Positions 41,763-57,093 of a stretch of DNA of 64,000 bases are shown here, in pieces. Source of the DNA: Cudoniella acicularis (lineage: Eukaryota > Ascomycota > Leotiomycetes > Helotiales > Helotiaceae). The DNA lies in assembly GCA_013054445.1 (NCBI GenBank), contig JAAMPI010000091.1, positions 1 through 64,000 of the forward strand, given 5' to 3'. Made by a program: the position numbers and the translations under genes. The notes beneath the pieces were generated by a model, which searched no databases, was not told the origin of the DNA, and worked only from the letters and a program-made list of their open reading frames with translations. The number at the start of each line of letters is the position of its first letter. Within the stretch, counting starts at the first letter, position 1.

Positions 41763-43287
41763 TCAAAGTGGAATACCCTCCATCAGCTCCATAGCCCCTT
41801 CACGGCCTACAGTGATAATGGCATCTCCCAATGTCTTGGTAGCAAACCCTGCCTCGCAATATGTAAAATAATACTTCGAGATACGTTAGTCAGCGCCAAA
41901 ACATGATGCTATGGAACTCTTACCTCCCACTTTCTCCGGAACACCTCAACCTCCTTGTCACCCATACCATCATGTTCGGCCATAAGAGCTGGTCGAATAC
42001 GAGATTCGAAATTTGCCATAAAGTTTTCTCGCCACAACCGCAAAGTCTTGGCATAGTGGCCACCAATGTTCTCAATACGTTCCACAATCAGTGTTCCTTC
42101 TGACCCCTTGGTTATATTATCTACCAATTGAGTGATAGATGGAAGATGTCCTCCTGGAAATATGTATTTTCGAATAAAATCCTCCCCCTTGGCATACGCC
42201 TCATATCTCCCTTCAGGCATGGTGATACATTGGAATACCGCTATTCCATCCGGTTTGAGGAGTCGATGTATGCAGGAGAAATAGGTTTCCAGGTATTCCC
42301 GACCAACGGCTTCCAACATTTCAATGGATATTATTTTGTCGTATAGGACCTTGGGCACTGGAAGGGCTCGATAGTCCATGAGCTTCACTTCAATCTTGTC
42401 GGAAAACCCGGCTGCGTTGATCCTTTTTTCAGCTAAGGCCTTCTGTTCAATAGACAATGTCAGAGATGTTACTTTGCAACCTGTCTTGCGAACTGCCTCG
42501 ATAGCAAAAGAACCCCATCCAGTTCCAATTTCCAAAACATGGTCTGTCGGCTTGATGCAAGCTCCATCGATGAATCGGTTCAATTTGGTCATCTGGGCGG
42601 CTTCCAAAGACTCCTCATCCTCATCTGCACTCGATTGAGGCTTCCATATTGGGCACGAATATGTCATGTCTTCAGACAAAAAGGCAGCAAACATTTCATT
42701 ACTTATGTCGTAATGCGCCGAAACATTCAGCAATGAATTCGACAAGGTGTTAGTGCTCCGAGCAAGTCCCGTGATCGTAGCTGCAACCGACGAAGTCAAT
42801 GTCGTTGCATTCGCCAGTTGCGACCGGTTTTGGATAAAAAGCTACAACCATTAGATTCTGAACTGCCTTGGGGATATTTCTGCAAGCCCACCTGGAAGAA
42901 GCTCGTCAAATCCGAACATTCAACTTCTCCCAACATATATGACTCTGCAAAGCCCATATCTGCAAAAAGAAACAACCGAACCCAGAATGTCTCTTTCCGG
43001 ACGACTAATACCACCCTGTTTGCTCCACCACTCTTTTTCGATGTTCCATTTACACCATTAACCCCATTGGTCGTCTTGGAATACTCTTTCGCAATCTTTT
43101 GCCCATATTGCGTGGTGTGATTGGTGGTTTGATCAATTATAACCAAAGTTCCTATCTCAATGCGCGAAAGAAGTGATTCCACGGCCACTTTGGAGACAGA
43201 AAGTGCGGGCCCCCAAGAGACACTACCGAGAGCACTTCGAAGCAGGTCGCTACCGCGAGCAAAGGGTTGGGTGAGGTAGGAAGTCAT
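41763..43287 (-). CDS. Cyclopropane-fatty-acyl-phospholipid synthase-like methyltransferase
   Basis: An SAM-dependent enzyme that would add a methylene bridge, or a methyl, to unsaturated acyl chains of phospholipids. Exons 42892-43287, 41924-42841 and 41763-41873 give 474 residues. The N-terminal ~150 residues are the variable region (VVRKETFWVRLFLFADMGFA). The catalytic region has ISNEMFAAFLSEDMTYSCPI, the SAM-binding loop HVLEIGTGWGSFAIEAVR, then KLMDYRALP, ISIEMLEAVGREYLETYFS, PGGHLPS and NIGGHYAKTLRLWRENF, all in CFA-synthase order, ending YYFTYCEAGFATKTLGDAII. Intron 1 has the weak donor GTGGGC but is required by frame. Fungal members are common and poorly characterised; the exact lipid product is inference. 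Confidence 0.88.
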
Positions 43288-44886
43288 TTTTGAGGGTTGC
43301 GTGCATTACCCTTTGACTCGGTCGCAGTTTGGCAAGGCGCTACGGAGTGTTGGAAAACCGTTGAGGTGTCTGGGAAGCTTGCTGAGTCGAAGAGTTTCGC
43401 GCAAATTCGCGATTTCGAACAGCGGGTCAAGCGAGTTCTACCACAAGATCCAATTCTATGTCACTGGTAGCCGTTACTTTTCTCGTGCTTGACTTCCTCC
43501 GAGGTTCTCACTTGACTAGAATGCACCCCACTTTGAGCATTAGTCGGACAGTTCTGCGTAGCTTATTGTAGTTAAGTGAGAAAATAACTTTGCTTTAGAT
43601 ATGTCAATATGGACAGGAAAAATGAACACAAAAGAGAGAAGATCGTGGTGTTAGCTAGAACTTTACCCACGGACAATGGCACCTAGTCAGTCGTAATTGA
43701 AACTCACAAAATTCCGCCATCCCAGGAACCGTGCCATAACGACTATGTTCCAGACTGGGGTCCTTACTGTAAGTAGTTAAGGGAGGGGTAGACCTCGGAG
43801 GGCACCTTGGTAAGACCGATGCATGGTTGCCCCACTACTACGACTGTGCGTTTGCTCTTGCATTGGCAACCCAAAAAGAGGTCTTCTGGAAGTCGCAGGT
43901 GTCCGTGTTGGATGATAGGTTGGACTGTAAGGTACCAAACTCACACGGCATATCGTATGTAGGGTGGTAGTTCCCTGATGATCAACGAGATAGAAAGAGC
44001 CAGTGATGTATTTTTCCATGAAGCACTTTAGGCAGTAGACATGAGACCCGTTGTTGCCCACAGAATATTTCTTTTTGGTGTAGGACCCCGTACATATCAA
44101 GTGGTTCCATTCTGCAGTCTCATATGATAATCATGTCGAGTGCTGACAACATGACTTTTCATTTTTGTCCAGATTGCGTCCGGGAACCCCCATTTCGGAC
44201 TCCATGTTGTCCGCAATGCCTTGCCCGTAAGACCTGTGTTTCCTATTATGTTTCCTGTCGAAGCGACGAGAAGCTCAACTCTGTGAATGAAGCTTAAGGA
44301 AATGCGTATGTAATCTACAGGGATAACCCTGCGGCGGCAACGACATCCCCGTACAATCTGCAAAGGAGCCATCACTGATCACTAACTTCGCGGCGAGGAA
44401 CAACACCCGCATTGATGTTTGCTGATGGTGAACACTCGGAAGAGTGCTGTACCGGTACTGGGCCGCTGAACCAATGCACTCTGCACTGATCTTTTCATGC
44501 TTGGGATTGAAACGTGACCTAGCTGCAGCCGGCGGGAGTTCAAAGGGCTGGAGGCGGTGAAGCATTCCATGTTCGAGTGGGGGTGGGGAGCCTCTCCAGA
44601 AGGTATCTTGAGAGATTTCCAACGCTTTTCAGAGCTCATCGGATCTGGACCAGCGGAGTTCTTGTTGATCAAAAGAGGGAGATCTAGAGAATGATGTTCT
44701 CATTTTAAGGTTAGTATGTGGCTGGCATGGGGGCAAGATTAACGAGTAACGAGGCTTGGCGAGGAAACGCGTCGCGTGTGCTTACCTCCGTAAGCGAACG
44801 GGAAGACGCGACAACTGAGAAATGTACCTAGGTAAATTCGAGAAGAATTCAAGAGGCAGCTTCAATTACACTCGAGGTTCAGGACA
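43288..44886. other. Spacer with one doubtful Cys-containing frame
   Basis: No supported gene. The minus strand around 43960-44100 encodes a protein-like stretch (KKKYSVGNNGSHVYCLKCFM, then EKYITGSFYLVDHQG) that ends at a possible donor near 43949. I could not find matching flanking exons or a start, so it is not called. Confidence 0.35.
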
Positions 44887-45459
44887 ATGCTCGCTATACA
44901 GAAGAGTAAGAGCCACAAAGGCAAATGTACGCCCAATGTACTGCCCTGTCGAGTTCATCATAATGGACCTGTAAATGCTTCAAAGAGATACTGGGATCCC
45001 AGGACGACTTCTGGTACGGATAATCCCTCTTCGTCTCGCATTGGTATCTAACTTGGAAATCTCTCTAGATGGAAAAACAGTCGCCTATTTTCGAGGCCGA
45101 AAACTCCACGGCAAGCAATTGAAGGTTCCAAAAGGATACAAAGGCATCGTCTTATCTTCGACCGACCAGGTATTACCAAGGGAATCACAATCAAATAGCG
45201 TGGAGGAGGACGGGGATACTGAGCCTAAACCTGACGTCAAAATTGTGGAAGAGCAGTCTGAATTTGAGGATATAATGGTCTGGGGTCATGAAGCGCTTCC
45301 AGATGATACAGCGGATCCCTATGTTAGAGGAATGGAGGAATGGATCGCTTTTGCCAACCAGGTATGTCGTTTGCTTTGTTGGCAATAAGGCAAAACTAAT
45401 GATATTAGATTCACAGCATAGATGAAGACGGGAAGAGCGATGACGGCAAAACGAAATAA
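44887..45459 (+). CDS. RNH203: Ribonuclease H2 subunit C (non-catalytic)
   Basis: An accessory subunit of RNase H2, which removes ribonucleotides from DNA in the nucleus. Three exons, 44887-45013, 45069-45361 and 45409-45459, give 156 residues. Key family features: NVLPCRVHHNGPVNASKRYW near the start (LPC-x-hydrophobic-x-H-x-GP), then TVAYFRGRKLHGKQLKVPKG followed by YKGIVL. Intron 1 (55 bp, donor GTACGG, branch CTAAC, acceptor CTCTAG) is needed to bring these halves together. Residues ~100-125 are acidic, and the C-terminus is short and hydrophilic. It is tail to tail with the DUF4385-like pseudogene (111 bp apart). Confidence 0.85.
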
Positions 45460-45570
45460 TGAGTTGATGATTCGGCGTTTGGATAGGAACGAGGCTTACG
45501 TAGGCGTTGAAAATATCAGGATACCCAGAAGCCTTTCAATCATTCTCTTCAGCTTTGACTCCCGCATTTC

Positions 45571-46134
45571 TCATCGACTTCTTCGCTTTTGATGCCACCT
45601 CCGTTTTCGGCTGATCTCTTCCATCTTATCCCACTCCTTCTGCTCCGACAAGAATTCCTTTTTCATATTTTGATGCCCCTCATGATTCTTACATCTTTCC
45701 CAAACCACCTTGAAAACCTTACTTGCCTCCTTCTCTTCCTTCCCTTCATGGCCTGTACTCTTTTCATTTATATCCCCTTTTTCCTTCCCATTGGTATGTT
45801 TCTTTCCATCTTTGTATTTTGCATATCGTTTTGATCTTGTCATGCCCATCTGAATGAATTTTCGTGCCATATCCATCCCAACGAAGTCATCTTAATCATA
45901 GAATTCAAGAAACTTTTGCCACAGTGTCTCCGATGATGTGCGAGCAATAGGAACAGTGCGAAAGTGCCAATGCGGTAGAAGGTACAATTTGTAGGGCTCG
46001 TAAGTAAGAACGCCTTGCTCACCGCGAGCGATACGGTAACTCATATAATGAGCTTTGGGAGGTCTTGGGAAAGTGGCCACTTTTATGGCCTGATGAAAGA
46101 GGGTCTTATGAGGAAGGACTACATGGCAATGCAT
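45571..46134 (-). pseudogene. DUF4385-like protein interrupted by an in-frame stop
   Basis: One frame reads from ATG 46134 to the stop at 45571 but is broken by TAA at 45892-45894. Before the break: SYRIARGEQGVLTYEPYKLY and LLPHWHFRTVPIARTSSETL; after it: DDFVGMDMARKFIQMGMTRS, KRYAKYKDGKKH, then a Lys/Glu-rich end (HEGKEEKEASKVFKVVWERC). This order matches what I remember of DUF4385 proteins. Both halves are in the same frame with no plausible intron at the junction, so a single substitution (for example GAA or AAA to TAA) explains it. Function of the family is unknown. A base-call error is possible. The true N-terminus is uncertain. Confidence 0.65.
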
Positions 46135-46587
46135 TTCAGGGGCTACAATGGCTATATATTGCAGATATTCTTTCCCTACTGGATAACACTTAGTAGTAAC
46201 TGATGACGTAGTTCTACTGGCCTAATGGATGCTGCTTCCAGTCATAAACTCGAAATTTTCCAGCCCAGAAATTTTAAAATTCTTCAGCATAGCTAGACAA
46301 ATAAATGTATGAGATGATAAGAATACAGCATCATATAGCCACTGCTCGGAACAAAATCTAATACACATGGATAGAACTTAGAAAGTAGAAGACCTTATCA
46401 TGTGAATACCCCTGAAAGCACTTTATTACGGTGGCCGAGAAACGCGCAACCACGCAAGAAAGCGCGTGTCAGACGCGATATTCGTGTTTTACCGCCCACC
46501 AAATTTCGATTCCTGAAAAGCGCCCGCAACATCAACATCGCAACAAGTTCACAAACAACCCTGGATTTACGCAAAATCACTGCAGTT
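46135..46587. other. Spacer upstream of MCM6
   Basis: AT-rich to about 46400, then the leader of MCM6. It contains ACGCGT-like elements only weakly (AAGCGCGTG, AGACGCG near 46458-46475), which could be cell-cycle MCB-type sites. That is a guess. Confidence 0.35.
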
Positions 46588-50133
<3,546 letters not shown>

Positions 50134-52096
50134 TCAAGGCGTGACCTCATTTCCAAGCAGCTTTCCAATCTCCTCCGCAATCGCCATGATCCTCTCTTCA
50201 GTCAACCGTCTCCCAACAATCTGCACAGCAACAGGTGCCCCATGGTACGCCTCGGCATCGTCTATCAAATATCAGCAATTGCCCTGAAACAAAACCCAGA
50301 AAACACTTACACTCAGCCTGCACAATCTTATCCATCTCACCCAGCGGCTTAAACGCCTCATTCTTCTTATCCAACTCCTTATCCGCAAACGTCACGGGAA
50401 CCACCACACTCGTAAAGTCCAACAAGTTAATCACACTCGCGTACCCATAATACCTAAATTGGTTATGTCTAATGGCTGCCGTTGGCGTAATCGGCGCAAT
50501 AATAGCATCAATCTCTCTCCCTATCTCTTCTTCTACTTTCCGGAATTGCTCCAGGTATTCGGCTTGGTAAGTCCATTTCTCGAGTTGCGAAGACCAAAGC
50601 TCGTTCATGTCGATTTTTGGGAGAGAGGGGTTAACGAGATCTTTGATGTTGGGAATGGCGGGTTCGCCGGAGGCTTCAAGTTCAGAGAAGATGTCGGTCC
50701 CGCCGTCGGAAGCGTAGATGCCGTTTATGAGGTCGTATGCGAAGTCGTGTTTGTATGGTTTCCAGAGGAATACGGTGTGGCTGGCTTTCTTCAGTGTTGA
50801 TACGACGGTCTCGATTCCGCGGAGGATAGGGGGGTGGGGAAGGACCTGTGGCTGTTAGCTAACGTACACCCGGGAATGCGTTTCTGGAGTCAAGGAAAGC
50901 TGGTTGATTAATCTTACATTTCCGTCACAGTTGTAGTATCCGAGAGTCAAGCCGCCTGAAGATAATTTGGACTTGATGATATCTGCTTCGGCTTGTCTCC
51001 AGGGCATTGGAATCACCTTCGAATCGTATTTCCATGGCTCTTCAGCCAAGACCGAGGCCACGAAAAGTCGCATATCTGCAGTATCAATCAGGCAGGGGTG
51101 TGAAAAGGGCAGTTATTAACTGACCAGCTACTGAGTGGGTGAGAGGTCCGCAAACACTGTGTACTGTCTCTTGGCCTTCCATGCTATTTGCCATCTTTCC
51201 GTAAGGTAATCGACCATGACTTGGCCGGAGACCGTAGAGGAAGTTGAAGGCTGAAGGTACTCTAATTGACCCACCTGAACAGAGTTAGATGGATTCCGGA
51301 TTAATTAGCACTCCAGACATACCAATATCAGTGCCAACGCCAATTATTCCACCCCGAAATCCCACCATGGCACCTTCACCTCCAGAAGAACCACCGCAAG
51401 ACCAATTCTTATTTCTTGGATTCACGGTCCGACCGATAACATTGTTGACGGTTTCACAGACCATCAGACTTTGCGGCACACTAGTTTTGACGTAGAATAC
51501 GGCTCCCGCTTTTAAGAGGAGGGTGACGAGGAATGAATTGTCTTCTTCATATTTTCCAATCCAAGAAACGTAGCCCATGGATGTTTCCAAACCCTAGAAA
51601 GTAAGCCTTGGACTCAAATAAATCTGACCATAGGTACATGTACTTACCTTGATTCTGAATTGATCTTTGAGTGAAATGGGCAAGCCATGTAGAGGACCAA
51701 CTGGCTTGCCAGTCTTTTGAAGATGTTCATCGAGTTCCTTAGCACGTGCCAGAGCAATCTCGGGGAAGAATTCAAGGGAACAGTTCAGCTATGTTAATTT
51801 TCAGAATGAATCCTTTTCAAGGAACATGCTCCACTGACCAATTGATGAGCAAGAGCCGCTCTTTTGCAGAATGCCGTAGTGACCGCCACAGAAGTTAGCT
51901 GTCCTTGAGCCAACTTTGCTACCAAATCCGTAGCAGAAGACTGGGTAATTGCCAATTCTTCAGCAGTCATAATGCCACTCTTCTTAGGGTAATCCATGAC
52001 CGATACTTCGGCTGGTTCGGATTTGATCCGCCATTCTTGGGGAATGGATGCCGCAATGCGGGCCTTCTTATCTGCAGCAATTTTCTCCCACGACAT
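50134..52096 (-). CDS. Acetamidase-type amidase (amidase signature family)
   Basis: It hydrolyses carboxamides to acid plus ammonia, probably in the cytosol; fungal relatives include AmdS-type acetamidases. Seven exons, 51839-52096, 51648-51788, 51323-51593, 51125-51274, 50918-51075, 50311-50845 and 50134-50261, give 546 residues. The catalytic triad is visible: Lys in GLPISLKDQF (~residue 125), the cis-Ser in SCGGSSGGEGA (~205) and the nucleophile Ser in GTDIGGSIRVPS (~225), the last one split by intron 3. The end AYHGAPVAVQIVGRRLTEER is the usual amidase C-terminus. All introns are 48-72 bp apart from one of 49 bp in the same class, with GT-AG ends. A nitrogen-scavenging role is inference. 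A dead regulator lies 1.8 kb away. Confidence 0.92.
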
Positions 52097-53929
52097 CCTG
52101 AAGACCTTTTGTAAATGTGAATAGTAACTTCGATTAATTAAGGAGATAGAGGATAGATGGAATGAGGAAGGGGAGATGAGTGTACAGAAGTGAGGACGAA
52201 GAAGATATACTCGAGTGCGACCTTCCTGATATCATCGGGTGTAACTCCGCACATATCTGTGGTTTCTGATAGTCAGCCAAGTGCATAGTGGGGTCGATTG
52301 TTGATAGGCTCTTATCGGAGTGTGGGGTCAACGAATCGGATTTTCGGCCAAAGCTTGTTGAAGGCTCGGGCTTGTGGTTGGCTATTTATTTGGGGTGTTC
52401 AAGTATTTAGCAATAGCAAAGAGCAAATTATATGGTGTCGCCGAGATATAATCGCTTCTTCGCGTGGCAATCTAGCAGGATAGTGAAGGAGAGCAGGAGC
52501 TAAGGCTGGCCCACGGCTCCAGGGGCAAACGTGCACTGGGAAGTGTTACACAAATGCATGGGCCAAGCTGAGATCCAAGCGCTCCATCAGTATCCCGGGT
52601 CCGGCTGACCTTGTTTCTGTAACTTCTCATCAACACCTTTAGCTGCAGTTTCCCTTCGCATTGTCTTTGGACGAATATCATCTGCATAGCAGTTCCGTCT
52701 GCTCAGTCAACTGTCCTGTCACACAAACAGCCTTCTATCGTTCACGTTGCTACTGTGGCGATTCCCAACGTCAAACCCGTCGCAAATCGAATACTCTTGC
52801 AGGCCGTAGATACAATAGAGACATGAAGGTTGTCGGGACAAAATCACTTAAGAACTTGAAGTCCAATTTGCTTGAGCGAAGCCTCGAAGCCCCGACTGTG
52901 TTCGATCAGAGATCAGCCTCAAATTCTGGCCTTTCATCCGACCAAGTAATCTCTCGGCCGTCCCTGAAGTGAGCAAATAAGATGCACTTGAGAGCTGAAC
53001 TGCAGGCCGGCCTTTCAGCGATAGAACTCCGCAATCCGCACGGGCTTGTGAAATTTTATACTAGTGCTTGTAGGGAGCTTGGAGAACCCTAAGAGGAGGG
53101 TCTTTTGTAGGACGAGTGGACCCTCAGAATCCGGCTGTACTTGCCACCTCAGCCTCAGCCAGCTCTAGTCCAAGGAAGACGGGTTCTACGGTAAGGTGCA
53201 GTTCAAGCATATGACCGAATGCTTAGGTCGGCAGATTGTCCCCCCTCACGGTATAGTTGCGTGGCAATTCATACTTGGATGTATTCTTTTCTTTAGAAAC
53301 GTTCACCTGTATTTTGTTGGTCCCCATTCCCACTTGTTATTTACCGGGTTGACGTGAAATAGCTTCGACGTTTTGATCACCAGGGAAGTTATCTGGTGTA
53401 AGCGAGCTTTTCCTAGTCAATTTCTGGCGTGGCCATGGCTTGATACAACAGAGACAGAGATGTTTATTAATCAAGATTCTGAGTGCCGATCGATACGATC
53501 AACCCTCGACCTCATCGCTCCCGCAAGGCTAAGCTGGCCCAGCCTTGACGTCAAGTGCGGTCGATACCTTTCCCCTTCCGAGAAAACTGTTTGGCAGTTT
53601 GACAGGACAGAACTATCAAATAATAGCGTTCCCTGCTCGTACATTGCACTTCTTACTTCCGGTATGGGATGAAGTCAGTGACACTTACCTCACATGATAA
53701 ACTCAAACCCATCCATTTTTGTTTTCGTGCTTCATACCGACATTTTTTAATTACGAACACCACGGTGGCATTTTTACAACTTGATTAGATGTTTCAGTCT
53801 GAGTGTTTGAATGAAAGGAAATGGTCGGTATTGGTAGTCGCTCGTATCGTGAGTCGTTCTGAGGGATCTCTATTGGGAAATGTTCACATTTCCGAAGAAG
53901 AACGCTACGCTGACTACCTACCCTTACTA
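52097..53929. other. Amidase upstream region, no gene seen
   Basis: This 1.8 kb interval contains the amidase promoter. Open frames such as 52661-52972 and 53373-53672 have no domain, no signal and no consistent codon use. Two GATA-type AGATAG/TATC sites occur near the amidase start (AGGAGATAGAGGATAGATGG around 52141), as seen at nitrogen-regulated fungal genes; suggestive only. Confidence 0.4.
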
Positions 53930-55335
53930 GGAGTGCGTTGCCACGATTGTAGGAGACGCAAATTCCAAATATAAAGTCGCTAGTTCGAGCCTCAGGAAGA
54001 GTACGCCAGTCCATGCAGAACAAAACCAAGCTGTGCGAATAAAAAGCAAGGGCTTTTCAGAGCCTAGACCAGCAGACGCTCTACAGAGCAGAGCCAATTC
54101 CGAATCTATTACCCTTGGCTGTTTGGATCAATCTCTACGAGTCTCTCAGTATAAAGAAGGCTTTCTTTGTACTCTACGGGAAGATTACTTTGGTGATTTG
54201 GGAATGGTTTCGAGGATGCCAGAGCAGACCAAGTGGATCGAAGCGGTTTGTGAAATATCGTATCTTCCGGGTTCTGAAGGACTAAGGCACATGTTATTGG
54301 CAATGGCACTGGCTGTTGTTGGGGAAGACGTCAAAGATACCAATCTTCTGAGAGCTGGACAAGAACATTATTCATGGACAGTGGGTACTTTGCGCGATGC
54401 GCTCAACGTTGTCCCTTTTGGCGAACCTCAATTTGACGTCACTATCATCACATCATTTTGTAGTGCCATGCGCGAGGTGAGAAATGCAGGAAATCTACGT
54501 GAAGTTTCGATCTTCCCTACTAATAGTGCTCTAGATAGCTCCGAACAAATCCTTCGATTCTCTCTTACAGCGTCTCCACGGCCTTGATGCGATCTTCAGA
54601 ACACATGGGGTAGCAAACTTGAGAACCCCAACAAGTAGAAGGACTTTCAACGAGTTCAAGGCCATGGCTGTCACCTTGTGTCTACTATCTCGACATGTCT
54701 GCTTCTAGAGTGTTACAGAATGCGTGGAGCCACCCTGGAAGTCGCAAGAGCCTAGTTATTCAAGCTAGACTCAAATCATCATCAATCACGGATTTCAAAT
54801 AGCAATGCTGATGGAGGCTCTTGACACAGCAAAGATTGCATCAGGTATAAAACCAAAGGAGCGAGAAAAGATTATCGAGATCATAAAAGGTATCATGAGC
54901 CAGGCTTTGAAAATAGGGGGTTGTATCGAGAGGTGGGATGTCGCCATTCGTGATGCCTCGAACGCACTCCGGCTCGCAGAAACCCGATTAGCAGAATCAA
55001 AAATGACTGCAAATGACACCGCTACCTATGGCCAGCACCAGTGTCCCGGTTACGAAATCGGTGCGGCTTTGATGTTCTGCGAGATGATGAAAATGTTTCT
55101 CTACCACCTCCTGGTTGATGCTGGAACATTTATGCAAGGACTCGATACTGGTAACGACACTTTGGGACTCGAATTATCTAAAGAAATAGAGAATTGGCAA
55201 TCGAGAATATTCAGGGCCGCACATAAGATCAGCAACTTGATGATGTACTTTTTGCTGGACCGCAAGCGGACTGTTGGTCGAATAGCAGCTTTATGCCCTT
55301 GGATCGTTGCACACGGTTTTATTTCTTGGCACTAG
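53930..55335 (+). pseudogene. Decayed Zn2Cys6-type fungal transcription factor
   Basis: A relic of a fungal-specific regulator. A broken zinc-cluster start, RCHDCRRRKF (53937-53966), has only its first two cysteines before the frame ends. A second frame then reads through typical middle-homology sequence (WIEAVCEISYLPGSEGLRHM, then LLAMALAVVGEDVKDTNLL) to a donor at 54477. After a 58 bp intron the frame continues as FDSLLQRLHGLDAIFRTHGV, then RRTFNEFKAMAVTLCLLSRH, with in-frame TAG stops at 54706-54708 and 54766-54768, and goes on to 55335. The exon order and frame survive, so decay is recent. Both TAGs could come from CAG by C-to-T change, as RIP would cause. The target was perhaps the adjacent amidase, which is inference. 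Confidence 0.65.
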
Positions 55336-57093
55336 TCTATGCCGGGCGGTATTGTTCCAAACAGCTGGCTTTGGCAGACTGCCCAACTTTTTGTTTAGGT
55401 TATTGGTCGCGTAGGTTCGACTGGAATTGGCAGCCTACCGGTAGTTCAGTCCCCGTTGAAAGTAGAAGCTGAGCTTTGAAGAGGCTTAGAAACTGTCAAG
55501 GGGGCATCGATAGCTTCAAGTTTAGATCTGACTTTGGTGCCTAGAACGCTTAGAACATTTAGCAAGAATTGTGAATGGGAAAATAAAGGGCAAAGAAGTT
55601 ATCTGCGGGACAGATTTTGCATGCTCACTTTGCTTGAGGGAGGCGAAGGCACAACACAGATACCTGCACCTAGTGCTATTCGCTTCAAGGTGGTGTTCCA
55701 CGTATAGCGGGTTTTGGAAAGTTTTCTCTCAGGGCAGCGTACGTTAAAGGGCGAAAATTGGCTTGTTGGATGAGTGGATATCGGGTTAAACCACCTCCTT
55801 AAATGCTGATTCGAATGATATCTGTGTGGGCACTGTGCCGGTTGGACGCGGAAGGGGTTGTATTGGGAGTGAAGGTTATGCCTCCTGAGGCAGGTGTAGC
55901 TCTAGCTGTGGGCAGAAGGACCCTTTGCACTAAGGTGCCGTCTTACCATAGTCGTAGACTTATACAGGACGTAAAATGGATCAATCAATCAATCAATCTT
56001 TTCACGGTTTTCGGAATCCGAAAAGGGGTAAGCTAAAACGAGAGTTTGTCACGTGTATTATACCTGAAACTTTAAAAGGGGGGACAACTCCTGACCTACG
56101 GTTTTGAAAATGGCATCACATGAAGTAACAACCTTCAACTCTAGGCAGTTGGCTACAAGCCATCCTCCTTATCTCCCCCCTTCCCCACCTCCTTTTGCTT
56201 GCCGAGATCACATGCACGCACGCCTCATGGCGACAGACTCGCAGAGCCAAACAACAAGGAGGTTGAAACGATAGGCAACGCCAAGAAGTGAGACCTTATC
56301 GCACGCAACAGAGTCAGCCAATGACGCCCACGTGCGGAGGCTATACGCCTCCAAGCTTCGAAATATAAAGAAGTTGGATGGGCCCGCCTACAATGTTTTT
56401 CCAGCTTCTCGGCGAGGCCGCTCCGTTCCCGACCCTCTGCAACTGAATTTTGCCAATATCTTGTAGTCAGAGCCTTGCTGCATTGGGACTGGCCTAGATG
56501 GCACGCCACGTGCCCCAACTGGACCTGCGCAACAACTGGGGTGGAAGTGCTGGCGCGATTACCATTGCAGATCGCATGAACACACTTCCGGGCTTTAAGA
56601 CCAGCGCTGGTTAGTAGCGTGACAGTTTTCCTTCTTTTGCAAATGTTACTGTTTCTAGAAGCCGAGAGAAGTTATATTCTGTCCTTTTAAGCCTTCCACA
56701 TCCCGTTGTTTTTGGTGGGTGTTAGTGTTTCGCAGACGAGTGAGCTCTACTTGCTTCGATTGGCGTGTTTGGATCCCCTCGCCACCGCAGCTTGTGCTAC
56801 CTGCCTTTTCGTAGCCTTGAACCAAGGTATTTTTCCACACTTCTCTGGCTGGCAGACTGCAAGGCGTCTGTCTGTTGATGCCTCGCGCGCATACAGAAAC
56901 ATTTCCTCAGAAGAAAAAAAATTCCTCATATGCTAATCTTTTGCGCCCTCCAGCTTTCTTCACCTTCCTTCGCGCAAACCTCGTCCTGCCCACCTCGACA
57001 CTTAATTCGAATACCTCGACTCCTCTCCTAAACCCCTATTCTTCGCAAACCGTTCCACCACTATATTCACTCCCTCCTTCGTCCCTCTCCACA
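55336..57093. other. Spacer, no gene seen
   Basis: No supported gene. A short TCAA/AATC microsatellite lies at 55980-55998. C/T-rich tracts from about 56940 form the leader of the acetyltransferase gene. Confidence 0.4.

Noticed and set aside
44980..45070. A 25-base intron in RNH203 (GTATCT...CTCTAG).
   Set aside because: Too short to splice; the donor GTACGG upstream gives a normal 55 bp intron with a CTAAC branch and the same frame.
53935..54005. Possible tRNA because of a GTTCGAGCC T-loop-like stretch.
   Set aside because: No acceptor stem, D-arm or anticodon arm could be folded around it; the region fits the transcription-factor relic better.
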